64,000 nucleotides of DNA. Source: G963668655 sp963668655 (GTDB lineage Bacteria > Myxococcota_A > SURF-8). Below, one piece after another: positions 40,649 through 50,013 of this stretch (position 1 is the first letter of the stretch; the number at the start of each line of letters is the position of its first letter). The position numbers and the translations under genes were made by a program. Location: positions 62,001 through 126,000 of the forward strand of contig CAXXPQ010000005.1 of assembly GCA_963668655.2 (NCBI GenBank), read 5' to 3'. The notes beneath the pieces were generated by a model that saw nothing but the letters and a program-made list of their open reading frames with translations, was not told the DNA's origin and searched no databases.

Positions 40649-41327
40649 GCCTGCTCCTTCGCCTTGGGGATGGCCCCGATTGTAAAAGCGAGAAACATGA
40701 TAATGGAACACGGTACCCCGATCAAGGGAAATTCGGGAAGGGAAACCGGCAGGGTTGAAAATGAGAAAAACGCGCTCTTTTCTCTTCCGTTGGTCTTGTC
40801 GCCGTTCGGTTTCGTTTCGAGCGTTTTCGGCGGTTCGTCCGGGTGACACGTATTTCGTGCGTATCCCATGGATAATACGAAGAAATCCCGCATTTTTGCG
40901 TTCACCCGGACCGGACGCGAAAAAGGACCGTTTCGGCCCCTGATCGTCGTCGAGCATCAACGAAAACGTAAAGACAATTTGTTTTGTAATATCAGCAGGA
41001 TGGTTTGTGTCATCGACCGATTTGCTCGGGAGTCTGTGTCCTTAAATATAGACACTGTGTCCCGGTCGGGGTTTTCATGAAAATTTGGATGCTTTGAACC
41101 CCGGCTCGTTTTACGCATTCACTCCTGGCACGTGAGAAAATGGAGCGTCGGTCACGGAGAGAAAGTGAAATGCTCGGAATGGAACAAACGTCATTATTGC
41201 TTTTTGGTGAAGCGATGCGTCAAAATGGTCTTGAAATCCCGTTCGAAATAGGGTAGAGCAGGAGCATGGAAAAGATCCTCGGTGGGCTTTCGGTCCGCGT
41301 TTTTTATCTAAAATCTGGAGAAAAGGG
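40649..41327. other. Intergenic region of 679 bases between divergent operons
   Basis: No convincing gene or RNA was found. Open frames here are short, lack ribosome sites and resemble nothing known. It should hold the promoters of the CrtI-like gene (minus; TACAAT at 40684-40679, no good -35) and the SCP2-like gene (plus; TAAAAT at 41309-41314, no good -35). Around 41036-41061 there are three GTGTC/GACAC half-sites, a possible operator. Confidence 0.5.
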
Positions 41328-41897
41328 ATGAAAGAGATCTTCGAACAGTTTTTCCGGCGCGCCCGCGCGTTCTCAACGGAGCATGGCGTCTCCACCGGAG
41401 CGAAAGTCGCTCTGAGCCGCGTTTCCCTTCTGGCTCTGGCGGCGACGTTCGAGTTGACCGGAAAGTACACACAGGAAATGAAAGAAGAAATCGCGGACTG
41501 GGAAGACGGCCGCCGGGTGGGAATCGGCGTGCTGCCGCAAGGGCCGTACATCACGGTGGAGAAACACGCGGACGGTTTCCGGATTCTCGGCGCGGGGCTT
41601 CGGGATCCGCATATTTCCATTCTGTTCAAGAATCTGGATTCGGCCATTCTGATCTTCACCGGCATGCTGGGAGCGCCCATGGCGGTGGCGGAAAACCGGG
41701 TCTGCGTGCAGGGCAACAATTATCATGCCATGCAGGTCACCCGGGCCATGGCCATCGTCCAGACTTATTTGTTTCCCGGGATTATCCTGAAAAACACGTT
41801 CAAAAGGCCGCCCAGGCTTTCCGCCGGACAACTGGCGATCAAGGCCAAGATCATGGGGCTTCTGACGCCGAAACTGTTGGCCGCCTTGAACAAGTGA
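41328..41897 (+). CDS. SCP2 sterol-binding-like protein
   Basis: A 189-residue protein without signal sequence. The central part (GIGVLPQGPYITVEKHADGFRI, then ILFKNLDSAILIFTGMLGAP and VCVQGNNYHAMQVTRAM) resembles SCP2 domains, which form a lipid-binding tunnel and present acyl or sterol chains to enzymes. Residues 1-45 form an added helical N-terminus. GGAG lies seven bases before the ATG. It is the first gene of a four-gene plus-strand cassette with an alcohol dehydrogenase and a thioesterase, so it probably carries a hydrophobic intermediate for them. The assignment rests on overall resemblance, not on catalytic residues. Confidence 0.6.
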   Translation: MKEIFEQFFRRARAFSTEHGVSTGAKVALSRVSLLALAATFELTGKYTQEMKEEIADWEDGRRVGIGVLPQGPYITVEKHADGFRILGAGLRDPHISILFKNLDSAILIFTGMLGAPMAVAENRVCVQGNNYHAMQVTRAMAIVQTYLFPGIILKNTFKRPPRLSAGQLAIKAKIMGLLTPKLLAALNK

Positions 41898-41944
41898 CGA
41901 TATCCGAAATTCGATCCATCGAAATCAAGCATAGGAGACGGAAA

Positions 41945-43120
41945 ATGATTCCGAAATACTACGAATTCACCTGCCCGGTAAAGATTCTGAGCGGCCGCAA
42001 GGCTCTGGCGAACCTGCCTTACGAACTGACCCAACTCGGCGCGAGCCGCCCGCTGGTCATCACGGACAAAGGCATCGTCTCGGCGGGGCTTCTGGATCCG
42101 GTCAAGGCGGCCTTCGCGGATTCCGATCTGGACATCGCGGCGGTCTTCGACGACACGCCGGTGGATTCCAGCAATCACGTCGTCAACCAGGTGGCCGGCC
42201 TGTATCGCGAGAACGACTGCGACGCCATCGTGGCCGTGGGCGGCGGCAGCGTGATCGACACCGCCAAGGGTGTCAACATCGTCATTTCCGAGAACACGGA
42301 CGACCTCCTGAAATACCAGGGCGTGGACCGCATCCAGGCCGTCATGCAGCCCTTCATCGCCATTCCCACAACGGCGGGAACCGGCTCGGAAGTAACCTCC
42401 GCGGCGGTGATCGCCAACGTGGACGCCGGGGTGAAGATGGCGCTGGTTTCCACGAAGCTCTATCCCCACGTGGCGATTCTCGACCTGGAGATGACGCGCA
42501 CTCTGCCGCCTAAAATGACCGCCGCCACGGGGATGGACGCACTGACGCACGCCATCGAAGCCTATACCTGCCTTCAGAAAAATCCCGTGTCCGACGCCTT
42601 CGCCGCCGGAGCCATCCGTCTGATTCGGGAATATCTGGTAACGGCCGTGGACGACGGCGCGAACGCCGAGGCGCGTCTGGCCATGGCCAACGCCTCGCTT
42701 CTGGCGGGCATCGCCTTTTCCAACTCCATGGTGGGCATGGTGCATGCGCTTTCCCACGCCTGCGGCGGCGTGGCCCACGTCCCCCACGGCATCGCCAACA
42801 GCATCCTTCTGCCCTTCGGCATGGACTGGAATATCGAGAAGGTTCCGGAGCTTCTGGCGGACGTGGCGGGGCTCCTGGGCGTGGATGTTTCCGGGCTCAG
42901 CCGCCGACAGCAGGCCCTGGCCGCCGGGGAGGCGGTGCGCCGCTTCACCAGCCAGCTCAACCGCATCTGTGGGCTGCCGCTCAGCCTGAAGGACGCGGGA
43001 GTGATGGAAAGCCAGCTTCCGAACATCGCCAAGGTGGCCATCAACGACGGCGCGCTGACCTACAACCCGGAGGAGGTCGATTACGAAGACGCCCTGGCCG
43101 TCCTGAAGAAAGCCTACTGA
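41945..43120 (+). CDS. Iron-containing alcohol dehydrogenase
   Basis: A 391-residue group III dehydrogenase. NAD-binding GGGSVIDTAKG, PTTAGTGSE, and the metal-binding region MDALTHAIEAY with HALSHACGG and HVPHGIANS, giving the Asp and three His that hold the metal. It oxidises primary alcohols or reduces aldehydes with NAD(P). The frame continues 17 codons upstream into the SCP2-like gene, but the ATG at 41945 has AGGAGA six bases before it. Neighbours (SCP2-like, thioesterase) suggest a long-chain or CoA-derived substrate. The exact alcohol is not readable. Confidence 0.93.
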   Translation: MIPKYYEFTCPVKILSGRKALANLPYELTQLGASRPLVITDKGIVSAGLLDPVKAAFADSDLDIAAVFDDTPVDSSNHVVNQVAGLYRENDCDAIVAVGGGSVIDTAKGVNIVISENTDDLLKYQGVDRIQAVMQPFIAIPTTAGTGSEVTSAAVIANVDAGVKMALVSTKLYPHVAILDLEMTRTLPPKMTAATGMDALTHAIEAYTCLQKNPVSDAFAAGAIRLIREYLVTAVDDGANAEARLAMANASLLAGIAFSNSMVGMVHALSHACGGVAHVPHGIANSILLPFGMDWNIEKVPELLADVAGLLGVDVSGLSRRQQALAAGEAVRRFTSQLNRICGLPLSLKDAGVMESQLPNIAKVAINDGALTYNPEEVDYEDALAVLKKAY

Positions 43121-43155
43121 ACTCCTTTCTCAAAATGCACCTTGCGGGAGCATCC

Positions 43156-43953
43156 ATGACCTACAAGTTGGACCGCGATTGTCGCCTGGAACCCTCGGGG
43201 GAAGGGCGCTATTCCGTGGAGATCACGGCGGACTGGAATATCGCCGCTCCGAACGGGGGCTACCTGATGGCGCTGGCCGGAAAGGCGCTGTCCATGGAAT
43301 CCGAGTTTCCGGTTCCGCTGTCGCTTTCCGCCTTGTTTCATCTGCCGCCGGAAGCGGGGCGGGCGGAACTTTGCGTGGAGGAAATTCACCGGGGCGGCCG
43401 GATCCGCTCGGCCATGGTTTCGCTGAACCAGGACGGCCGGGAGCGGGTGCGCTTCATGGGCGTGTTCTCGGTTGAAAACGCCTTTCAGGGCCCGACGTTC
43501 ATCCGGGGGAACGAAGTTCCGGCCTTTCCCGCTCTTGCGGATTGCGTGGACGTGGATACGGACGCGGTTCCGCTGCCGTTTTTCAGGCAGGTGCGCATGC
43601 GGGTGCCGCCGGAGCAATTCGAGTGGATCGGCGGCAAATCATCTGAAAACACCCGTTTTTCCGGCTATTTCGAGTTTCGTGACGGCCGTCCGGTGGATGC
43701 CTTGGGCCTGCTGCTGCTGCTGGACGCCAGCCCGCCGCCGGTCATGCGTCGAACCGGGCCGCTGGCCTGGGTGCCCACCATCGAGTTGAGCGAGCAGATT
43801 CGGCGGGTTCCCATGGATATTCCGCGTGTGTGTTTTCGCTCCCGGACCCGTTACGCCACGGAAGGCCTGGTAGAAACGGACGCCGAACTCTGGGACGAAT
43901 CGGGAAATCTTCTCGCGATGAGCCGCCAACTGGCGCTGGTCAAGACGGGTTGA
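43156..43953 (+). CDS. Acyl-CoA thioesterase-like double hotdog protein
   Basis: A 265-residue protein resembling the TesB-like/4HBT_3 thioesterase family: WNIAAPNGGYLMALAGKAL near the start, where the hotdog helix lies, and a second hotdog with DGRPVDALGLLLLLDASPPP and PTIELSEQIR. These hydrolyse acyl-CoA to free acid and CoA. I choose the ATG at 43156 because GGGAG lies five bases before it. An ATG seven codons earlier lacks a ribosome site. It follows the alcohol dehydrogenase by 35 bases. Catalytic residues of this subfamily are not invariant, so activity is inferred from the fold. Confidence 0.78.
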   Translation: MTYKLDRDCRLEPSGEGRYSVEITADWNIAAPNGGYLMALAGKALSMESEFPVPLSLSALFHLPPEAGRAELCVEEIHRGGRIRSAMVSLNQDGRERVRFMGVFSVENAFQGPTFIRGNEVPAFPALADCVDVDTDAVPLPFFRQVRMRVPPEQFEWIGGKSSENTRFSGYFEFRDGRPVDALGLLLLLDASPPPVMRRTGPLAWVPTIELSEQIRRVPMDIPRVCFRSRTRYATEGLVETDAELWDESGNLLAMSRQLALVKTG

Positions 43954-44000
43954 GCGCGGTTGGCGCTCTTCTCCGAAACCGATGGGAATGAACAGGAAAA

Positions 44001-44690
44001 ATGACCGACAATTCCTTCAAGCTCTGCTATCCGTGCAGCCACTACCGCCCCAAGGACGGTGAGAGTCCGCCGGACTGGCCCGATACCGCGCCGATTTTCT
44101 GGAGGGAACTGGCCGAGCGTTCCCTGGAGGATGTCGTTTCCCGTTCCGGCGCGGAGATCCTTCCGGAGGGGCGGATCGGACTTTCGGTGCTGAACGAGCG
44201 CTGGACGGTGGATCCGGTTCGCCAGGCGATTGAAAAGACGGAAGGAAACGCCTCGAAGAGTTGGAACCGGCAACTTCCCTTTCTAATTCTGGTTTATCTC
44301 TCTCGGGCAAAATCTTCGGCGCTCACGGGCGAGATGACGCCGCCCCGGGATCTCTTTCCCGGTATGGAGATTTTCAAGGGACTCTTGGAACTGGAGACGG
44401 GCGGCCTGCTTCGCGCCTACGGCAGCCATGGCAACCGTTTTTCCCGAGCCTGCCTCGCCCTGGGAGGACGGCCGCTGGACAAGGCGGACCGCGCTTTCCG
44501 TTTCGAACTCTTCCCCAAGTTTCCGGTGGAATTCCTTTTGTGGCTGGAGGACGACGAATTTCCTCCGAACCTCACCATCCTCGTGGATCGCGGCGCGGCG
44601 GTTCACCTCCCGCCGGACGCCATGGCGGCGTTAATCAACGGGCTGATTCGAAGACTTTTGGAGAACGGGAAAACAGACGCGGGAGATTGA
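44001..44690 (+). CDS. DUF3786 domain protein
   Basis: A 229-residue soluble protein matching the DUF3786 pattern: LPFLILVYLSRAKSSALTGEM, then RDLFPGMEIFKG, a GGRPLDKADRAFRFELFPKFP segment and WLEDDEFPPNLTILVDRGAA followed by HLPPDAM. Two early Cys (CYPCSHY) might bind metal. The family is common in anaerobic deltaproteobacteria and has no established function. It is the last gene of the plus-strand cassette, and the xth gene converges 22 bases beyond it. Confidence 0.7.
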   Translation: MTDNSFKLCYPCSHYRPKDGESPPDWPDTAPIFWRELAERSLEDVVSRSGAEILPEGRIGLSVLNERWTVDPVRQAIEKTEGNASKSWNRQLPFLILVYLSRAKSSALTGEMTPPRDLFPGMEIFKGLLELETGGLLRAYGSHGNRFSRACLALGGRPLDKADRAFRFELFPKFPVEFLLWLEDDEFPPNLTILVDRGAAVHLPPDAMAALINGLIRRLLENGKTDAGD

Positions 44691-44712
44691 CGCCTCCGGC
44701 CGGATACTCCTG

Positions 44713-45489
44713 CTACAGCGCATCGATGCCCAGGTCCAGCCCCACGGGACAGTGGTCGCTTCCCATGACGTGGGGAAGAATCGTGGCGGATTTCACCTTT
44801 TTTATAAATTCCCCGTTCACGCAGAAATAATCGATCCTCCAGCCCACGTTTCTTTCCCGGCTGCGGGCGCGGTAGGACCACCAGCTGTAGTGGTCGGGTT
44901 CGTCCGGATGGAAATGCCGGAAGGTGTCCACGTAGCCCGCCTCCAGAAAGGCCGTCATGGCCTCCCGTTCCTCGATGTAATAGCCGGGACTGTCCTCGTT
45001 CTGTTTCGGCCGGGCCAGATCGATGGGCTGATGGGCGACGTTGTAATCGCCGCACAACACGATGTTTTTTCCTTTTTTTCGCTCCGCATCGCAGAACGTC
45101 AGCATGGCCCGGTTGAAGGCCAGTTTGTAATCCAGGCGCGCCCGCTCCGGCTGGCTGTTCGGGAAATAGGCGTTGATAAGGGAAAAGTCTTTATAGTCGA
45201 GGACTTGCACCCGCCCTTCGGCGTCGAATTCCTGGATGCCGAGCGTTCGAACGGCGAGCGGTTCCCGTTTCACGAACGACAGCACGCCCGAATAGCCTTT
45301 TTTCTCCGCCGAATGCCAGATCGTGCGGTAACCGGGCGGCTCCACGATTTTTTTGGGAACCTGTTCCCGGTGGGCCTTGGTTTCCTGCACGCTGCAGATG
45401 TCCGGCTGTTCCTTCAGCAGCCAATCCGAAAAACCCTTCTTTTCGGCGGCGCGGATTCCATTGACGTTCCAGCATAGAATGCGAATCAT
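44713..45489 (-). CDS. xth: Exodeoxyribonuclease III
   Basis: A 258-residue AP endonuclease of the EEP fold. MIRILCWNVNGIRAA, the metal-binding Glu in CSVQETKA, LCGDYNVAH with catalytic Asp and Asn, RIDYFCVNG and the terminal SDHCPVGLD with the Asp-His pair. It nicks DNA at abasic sites and trims 3' ends in repair. ATG at 45489 has AAGGAG five bases upstream. An in-frame ATG five codons earlier is less likely. It is 37 bases after tgt and the last gene of the minus-strand run. Confidence 0.96.
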   Translation of the reverse strand: MIRILCWNVNGIRAAEKKGFSDWLLKEQPDICSVQETKAHREQVPKKIVEPPGYRTIWHSAEKKGYSGVLSFVKREPLAVRTLGIQEFDAEGRVQVLDYKDFSLINAYFPNSQPERARLDYKLAFNRAMLTFCDAERKKGKNIVLCGDYNVAHQPIDLARPKQNEDSPGYYIEEREAMTAFLEAGYVDTFRHFHPDEPDHYSWWSYRARSRERNVGWRIDYFCVNGEFIKKVKSATILPHVMGSDHCPVGLDLGIDAL

Positions 45490-45526
45490 TTCGACTCCTT
45501 CCACTCGGGCGTGTCAAAGCGGCCCG

Positions 45527-46669
45527 TCATGTCGATATCGTCGTTTCCCCGTTCGATCCGCCGAGGCTCCGAAGCATCCGCTCTCGGAATTCGGGAAAGC
45601 GTCCGCCTTCGATCGAATCGCGGATGCCGCACATAAGCTCCTGATAGAAATGCAGGTTGTGGATCGTATTCAACCTCATGCCCAGGATTTCGTTGGCCAG
45701 GAAGAGATGGCGAAGATAGGCCCGGCTGTAATTACGGCAGGCATAACAGGTGCAATCCGGATCCACGGGGCCGAAATCCTCCGCATATTCGGCGTGCTTG
45801 ATGACGATTTTCCCGCGCCGGGTGAACAGCTGCCCGTTCCTGGCGTTGCGGGTGGGCATGACGCAATCGAACATGTCGATGCCTCGCGCCACGCATTCGA
45901 TCAGGTTTTCCGGCGTGCCCACGCCCATAAGATAACGGGGCTTGTCTTTGGGGAGAAGAGGCGTGGTGACTTCGGCCATGCGGTACATCGTTTCCGTGGG
46001 CTCGCCCACAGATAGCCCGCCGATGGCGAAGCCGTCGAAGGGAAGCGCCGTCAATTGCTCCGCGTGCGCCCGGCGAAGATCCTCGAACACGCCGCCCTGG
46101 ACGATGCCGAAAAGCGCGGCCCGTTCGCTCGTGCGTGCGGCCAGGCTGCGCGTTTCCCAGCGGGTGGTCAACTCCATGGAGCGGGCCACGTAGTCCCGCT
46201 GAGCGTCCGCCGCCGGGCATTCGTCGAAGACCATCATAATGTCGGATCCCAGCGCCTCCTGGATCTCGATGGATTTTTCGGGAGTCAGCAGATGCTTGCG
46301 CCCGCCGTCGAGATGGGACTGAAATTCCACCCCTTCTTCCCGAATCTTGCGGATATCGGATAGACTGAAAACCTGAAACCCACCGGAATCCGTAAGGATG
46401 AGCCGGTTCCAGTTCATGAAGCGGTGCAGACCGCCGGCCCTGCGGATCGTCTCGTGCCCCGGACGCAGGTACAAGTGATAGGTGTTCCCCAGAATGACCT
46501 GGACGCCGGTTTCCGCCAATTCTTCCGGCGACATGGCCTTGACCGTGCCCTTGGTGCCCACGGGCATGAACGCCGGGGTATCGAAGGAACCGCCGGGCAG
46601 GCGGACGCGCCCCTTTCTTGCCAGACTCTGCGGATCGGTCGCCGATACTTCCATGGATAGCAGGCTCAT
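45527..46669 (-). CDS. tgt: tRNA-guanine (queuine) transglycosylase
   Basis: A 380-residue enzyme that swaps guanine 34 of tRNAs with GUN anticodons for preQ1. Seen: LTDSGGFQVFSL with the general base Asp, GNTYHLYLRPG, the nucleophile region FDCVMPTRNARNGQLFT, and the zinc site CTCYACRNY with a later His. Preceded by queA with a 4-base gap, giving the last two steps of queuosine precursor handling in tRNA. No yajC-secDF genes follow, unlike in many bacteria. Identity secure. Confidence 0.97.
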   Translation of the reverse strand: MSLLSMEVSATDPQSLARKGRVRLPGGSFDTPAFMPVGTKGTVKAMSPEELAETGVQVILGNTYHLYLRPGHETIRRAGGLHRFMNWNRLILTDSGGFQVFSLSDIRKIREEGVEFQSHLDGGRKHLLTPEKSIEIQEALGSDIMMVFDECPAADAQRDYVARSMELTTRWETRSLAARTSERAALFGIVQGGVFEDLRRAHAEQLTALPFDGFAIGGLSVGEPTETMYRMAEVTTPLLPKDKPRYLMGVGTPENLIECVARGIDMFDCVMPTRNARNGQLFTRRGKIVIKHAEYAEDFGPVDPDCTCYACRNYSRAYLRHLFLANEILGMRLNTIHNLHFYQELMCGIRDSIEGGRFPEFRERMLRSLGGSNGETTIST

Positions 46670-46673
46670 GTCA

Positions 46674-47747
46674 TCACTCGATCAGCATGGCGTCGCCGTA
46701 GGAGTAAAACCGGTATTCCTCTTTCACCGCCGTTTCGTAGGCTCGTTTCACGAAGGACCATCCGGCGAAGGCGGAAACGAGAATCAGCAGAGAGGATTTC
46801 GGAAGATGAAAATTCGTAATCATGGCGTCCACCGCCCGGAACGGTTCGCCGGGACGAAGGAAAAGCTCCGTGCTTCCCGCGTGGGGACGGAAGCCGTCGA
46901 TCCGGGCCAGGTGTTCCAGCACCCTCACGCTGGTGGTTCCCACCGCCACGACACGGCCGCCGTTGGCCTTCGTTTCGCGAATGGCGGAAAGCGCGTCCTC
47001 TCCGATGGCGTAGTCCTCGCTGTGCAAGCGCACCCGGTCCAGGTTTTCCTCGCGCAGGGGCTGAAAGGTTCCCAGGCCGACGTGCAGCGTCACCGCCGTG
47101 CGGCGCACTCCTTGTTCGGAAAGCTTGTTGAAGAGTTCTTCCGTGAAATGCAGCCCGGCGGTGGGAGCCGCCACCGCGCCCTCGTGCCGGGCGTACACCG
47201 TCTGATAGCGCTCGCGATCCTCCTCCCGACGGTCGCTGACGTCTTCGCGATCGATGTACGGAGGGAGCGGAATGCCGCCCAGACGCCGGGTCAGAGCCTC
47301 GACATCCTCCTCGCCCTCGAAACGAACGATCCACAACCCCTTGTCCAGGGGCTCCACCAGCGTCAGCGCGGCATCGTCCAGCCGAATTCGCAGGCCCGGA
47401 CGCGCCTTTCCGGAAAGCCGCAACAGCGCTTCCCATCGCCGATCTTCCATCTTCCGCGAAAGGAACACCTCCGCGACACCCCCGCTTTCCTTGCGGCCGA
47501 CCAGGCGGGCCGGAATCACACGGGTATCGTTGACCACCAGCAGATCCCCGTCTTTCAGAAGGGAAGGGAGATCGCGGAATTGTCCGTGCCGAATGCGCTT
47601 TTCGGATCGGAGCAGGTGCATCAGGCGGCTTTCGTCCCGCCTGGAGGCGGGCGTCTGAGCGATCCTCTCCCGGGGGAGATCGTAATCATATCCGCTCAGG
47701 ACGTCCCGACCGTTTTCGTTTCTCGATAGCTGGGATTTCAACGGCAC
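46674..47747 (-). CDS. queA: S-adenosylmethionine:tRNA ribosyltransferase-isomerase
   Basis: A 357-residue QueA, which adds the ribosyl part of SAM to preQ1-tRNA to form epoxyqueuosine. Typical segments: YDYDLPRERIAQTPASRRDESRL (split by few residues), VNDTRVIPARLVGRK, APTAGLHFTEELF, HVGLGTFQPL and VDAMITNFHLPKSSLLILVSAF. Full length. Upstream of tgt on the same strand with 4 bases between. Confidence 0.97.
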   Translation of the reverse strand: MPLKSQLSRNENGRDVLSGYDYDLPRERIAQTPASRRDESRLMHLLRSEKRIRHGQFRDLPSLLKDGDLLVVNDTRVIPARLVGRKESGGVAEVFLSRKMEDRRWEALLRLSGKARPGLRIRLDDAALTLVEPLDKGLWIVRFEGEEDVEALTRRLGGIPLPPYIDREDVSDRREEDRERYQTVYARHEGAVAAPTAGLHFTEELFNKLSEQGVRRTAVTLHVGLGTFQPLREENLDRVRLHSEDYAIGEDALSAIRETKANGGRVVAVGTTSVRVLEHLARIDGFRPHAGSTELFLRPGEPFRAVDAMITNFHLPKSSLLILVSAFAGWSFVKRAYETAVKEEYRFYSYGDAMLIE

Positions 47748-47819
47748 GATTCAGCTCGGGTCCGGAAAATACGTCATGCGACGAAAGCCGCGGTCTACGG
47801 TGATACTCGACATGGGAGT

Positions 47820-48434
47820 TCAGTATTCGGTGATGAAAGAGATATCTCCCTTTCCCTCGCGAATCACCACCGGCGGATCCTGATTGAGATCGATGATGGA
47901 AGAGGGATTGGGCAGGATGATTCCGGAATCCACAACGATATCCACGAGATGGCCCAGGCGGGCTTCGATCTCGTAGGGTTCGCTCATGATTTCTTCCTCG
48001 GCGCGGCGTACGGAAGCCGTGATGACCGGATGCTCGATTTCCTGCAAAATCGCCAGGGCGACTTTGTTTTCCGGAATGCGCACGCCGATGGTTTTCCGGT
48101 TGGTCATCATGATTCTGGGAACCAACTGGGTGGCCTTGAGGATGAACGTATACGGCCCGGGAAGACAGCGTTTCAGCAGTTTGTACGACTGGTTCGAGAG
48201 AAAGCCGTACTGACTGACGGCCTTGAGATCAGGACAGATCAGGGACAGCAGCTTGTTTTTCGGCATCCGCTTGATGGCCAGAATCTTTTCCACGGCGCGT
48301 TTGTTGTGGATATCGCAGCCGAAACCATACGTGGTATCCGTGGGATAGACGACGATGCCTCCTTTTTTGATGGTATCGACGACCTGTTTGATCCGCCGCC
48401 CCTGCGGATACTCCGGGTTGATTTCCAATAACAT
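47820..48434 (-). CDS. yciO: YrdC/Sua5-domain protein of YciO type
   Basis: A 204-residue single-domain protein with KGGIVVYPTDTTYGFGCDI, AIKRMPKNKLLSLIC, PGPYTFILKAT and the ending PPVVIREGKGDISF. Overall pattern and length match YciO more than TsaC. YrdC-fold proteins bind threonine, bicarbonate and ATP, and TsaC makes the threonylcarbamoyl-AMP for tRNA t6A. YciO is a weaker paralogue, so the actual role is less sure. I use the ATG at 48434 with AAGGA six bases before it. The frame is open 26 codons further up. It lies in the tRNA-modification run before queA. Confidence 0.85.
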   Translation of the reverse strand: MLLEINPEYPQGRRIKQVVDTIKKGGIVVYPTDTTYGFGCDIHNKRAVEKILAIKRMPKNKLLSLICPDLKAVSQYGFLSNQSYKLLKRCLPGPYTFILKATQLVPRIMMTNRKTIGVRIPENKVALAILQEIEHPVITASVRRAEEEIMSEPYEIEARLGHLVDIVVDSGIILPNPSSIIDLNQDPPVVIREGKGDISFITEY

Positions 48435-48571
48435 GATTGATCCTTGTCTACTTGGTACGGACTCCCCCGATTCAAAACGAATTTTCTCGCTGAAACCGGC
48501 CCGTGACGGCATTTCCGGTCAGCTTGAAACTTGACATCTTACCCGGTCCGGCAAGAAGAGCAAGTGTTTTC

Positions 48572-49060
48572 TTATTCTATGAATGATCTCAATTGGTTGG
48601 TCAGCATCACAACATGAGATTTCTCTTCTTCTATGATGGCCTGAACCTTGTCCCGTCCCCAATCGGGCGGCATGATTTCCTTCAGGCCCAGGTAGAACAG
48701 AATGGCTTCCTTTTCCATGGAAATGGCCAGTCTCAGAATCTGTTCCACGGACTCGGCCCCGGTCAGAAGATTGGCGGGATGATCGTCGAAAACCTTTGTG
48801 GCCGCGATGGAACGAACGTAAGCCATGGCCTCGCCTTCCGGGTCGAAACTCGAATCGTCTCCCCGTCCGGCCAGTTCCTTCCGCAAGTTGGCGAAGACCC
48901 CGATATGGCCGTCCTCCATCAGGGCCAGTTCGTGCAGCATCTTTTTTCCGGCCGGATTCACGGTGTTTTCGGCCGCTTTGCGATAAAAAGCGCCGCCGTT
49001 GATTTCGATCTGTTCCGCCATTTCGAAAATTTCGTGAATGTTGAAGGGGGTGTCACCCAT
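48572..49060 (-). CDS. Ferritin-like/rubrerythrin-type di-iron protein
   Basis: A 162-residue helical protein with the ferritin-like pattern of Glu and His: EINGGAFYRKAAE, MEDGHIGVF, SMEKEAILFYLGL and IIEEEKSHVVML, giving two E..ExxH sets for a di-iron centre. No C-terminal rubredoxin domain, so it is an erythrin-type protein. These commonly scavenge peroxide or store iron in anaerobes. It lies between the lipid A genes and yciO with larger gaps on both sides (71 and 137 bases) and may be expressed on its own. Function inferred from fold. Confidence 0.82.
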   Translation of the reverse strand: MGDTPFNIHEIFEMAEQIEINGGAFYRKAAENTVNPAGKKMLHELALMEDGHIGVFANLRKELAGRGDDSSFDPEGEAMAYVRSIAATKVFDDHPANLLTGAESVEQILRLAISMEKEAILFYLGLKEIMPPDWGRDKVQAIIEEEKSHVVMLTNQLRSFIE

Positions 49061-49131
49061 GTCATGCCTCCCGAATTGGAGTGGAAAACGCCGATTTCGA
49101 ATCTCTTCCGTAGAGCGATTTTAACAGAATT

Positions 49132-50013
49132 CTATTCCGCCGCGCAAGCGGGCTTTTTCCAGCGCCGGTGCAGCCACAGCCATTGGTCCGGCTGTTTTCG
49201 GACGGCTTCTTCCAGGACGCGGTTGTAGGCGTCGGTGGTCCGGCGGATGCATTCTTCCCGGTCCTTTCCATCGGCGAGAGGAACCGGCGGCCGGACTTCC
49301 ATCCGATGCTTTCCCCTTTTTTCCCGATAAAGAAAGATCGGAACCACCGGAGCCCCGCTTTCCAGGGCGAGACGCGCGAGTCCGGAGGTGGTATAGGCGG
49401 GAATTCCGAAGAATTCCGATGGGATGCCCCGACGAGGGGGGATGTATTGATCGATGACGAACCCCACCGTTTCCTTGCAAGACAGGTGCTCCAGCAGGGT
49501 GTCCATAACCCCCGTGGCCGGAAGAATGCGAATGCCGCAGCGTTTTCTCGAATCCATCCAGAAGGTGTTCAGCCAGGCCGGTTTGATGGTTTTGGAAAGG
49601 ATGGTGATCGGATGGCCCATCAGGGACTGGGAGCAGCACAAAAGATCCCAGTTGCCGAAATGGGCGGTCAGCACCAGAACGCCCTTTCCCCGCGCATGGG
49701 CGCGCGTATAGTTTTCAAAGGCTTCCCGCCTGATTTTCCCCGTGATATCATCCGGATGCCGAGGGTCCAGGCGAAGAAACTCCACCACGTTCATGCCCAG
49801 ATTGACGAAAACGCCCCGGCGAATTCGAGCCCGCTCCCGACGGGACGTTTCTTTCCCGAGCGCGGAGGAAAGCTGTCGTTTGACAAGGGATTTTCGAATG
49901 GGAATCAAGTCATGCCAGATCAGGCCGAGGGTTTTACCGATGGCCAGCGCCAGGGGCTCCGGAAGAAGTCGAAGAAGAAAAACCGCAAGGAAAAACAAGC
50001 CCCTAACCGGCAT
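49132..50013 (-). CDS. LpxL/HtrB-type lipid A acyltransferase
   Basis: A 293-residue inner-membrane protein with an N-terminal membrane helix (LFFLAVFLLRLLP) and the family's catalytic motif in VLTAHFGNWDLL (His and Asp, HxxxxD). VIDQYIPPRRGIPSEFFG and SGAPVVPIFLYRE are also typical. It adds a secondary acyl chain to Kdo-lipid A from acyl-ACP. Its start overlaps the lpxK stop by 11 bases. Which chain and position (LpxL or LpxM) cannot be told. Confidence 0.88.
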   Translation of the reverse strand: MPVRGLFFLAVFLLRLLPEPLALAIGKTLGLIWHDLIPIRKSLVKRQLSSALGKETSRRERARIRRGVFVNLGMNVVEFLRLDPRHPDDITGKIRREAFENYTRAHARGKGVLVLTAHFGNWDLLCCSQSLMGHPITILSKTIKPAWLNTFWMDSRKRCGIRILPATGVMDTLLEHLSCKETVGFVIDQYIPPRRGIPSEFFGIPAYTTSGLARLALESGAPVVPIFLYREKRGKHRMEVRPPVPLADGKDREECIRRTTDAYNRVLEEAVRKQPDQWLWLHRRWKKPACAAE

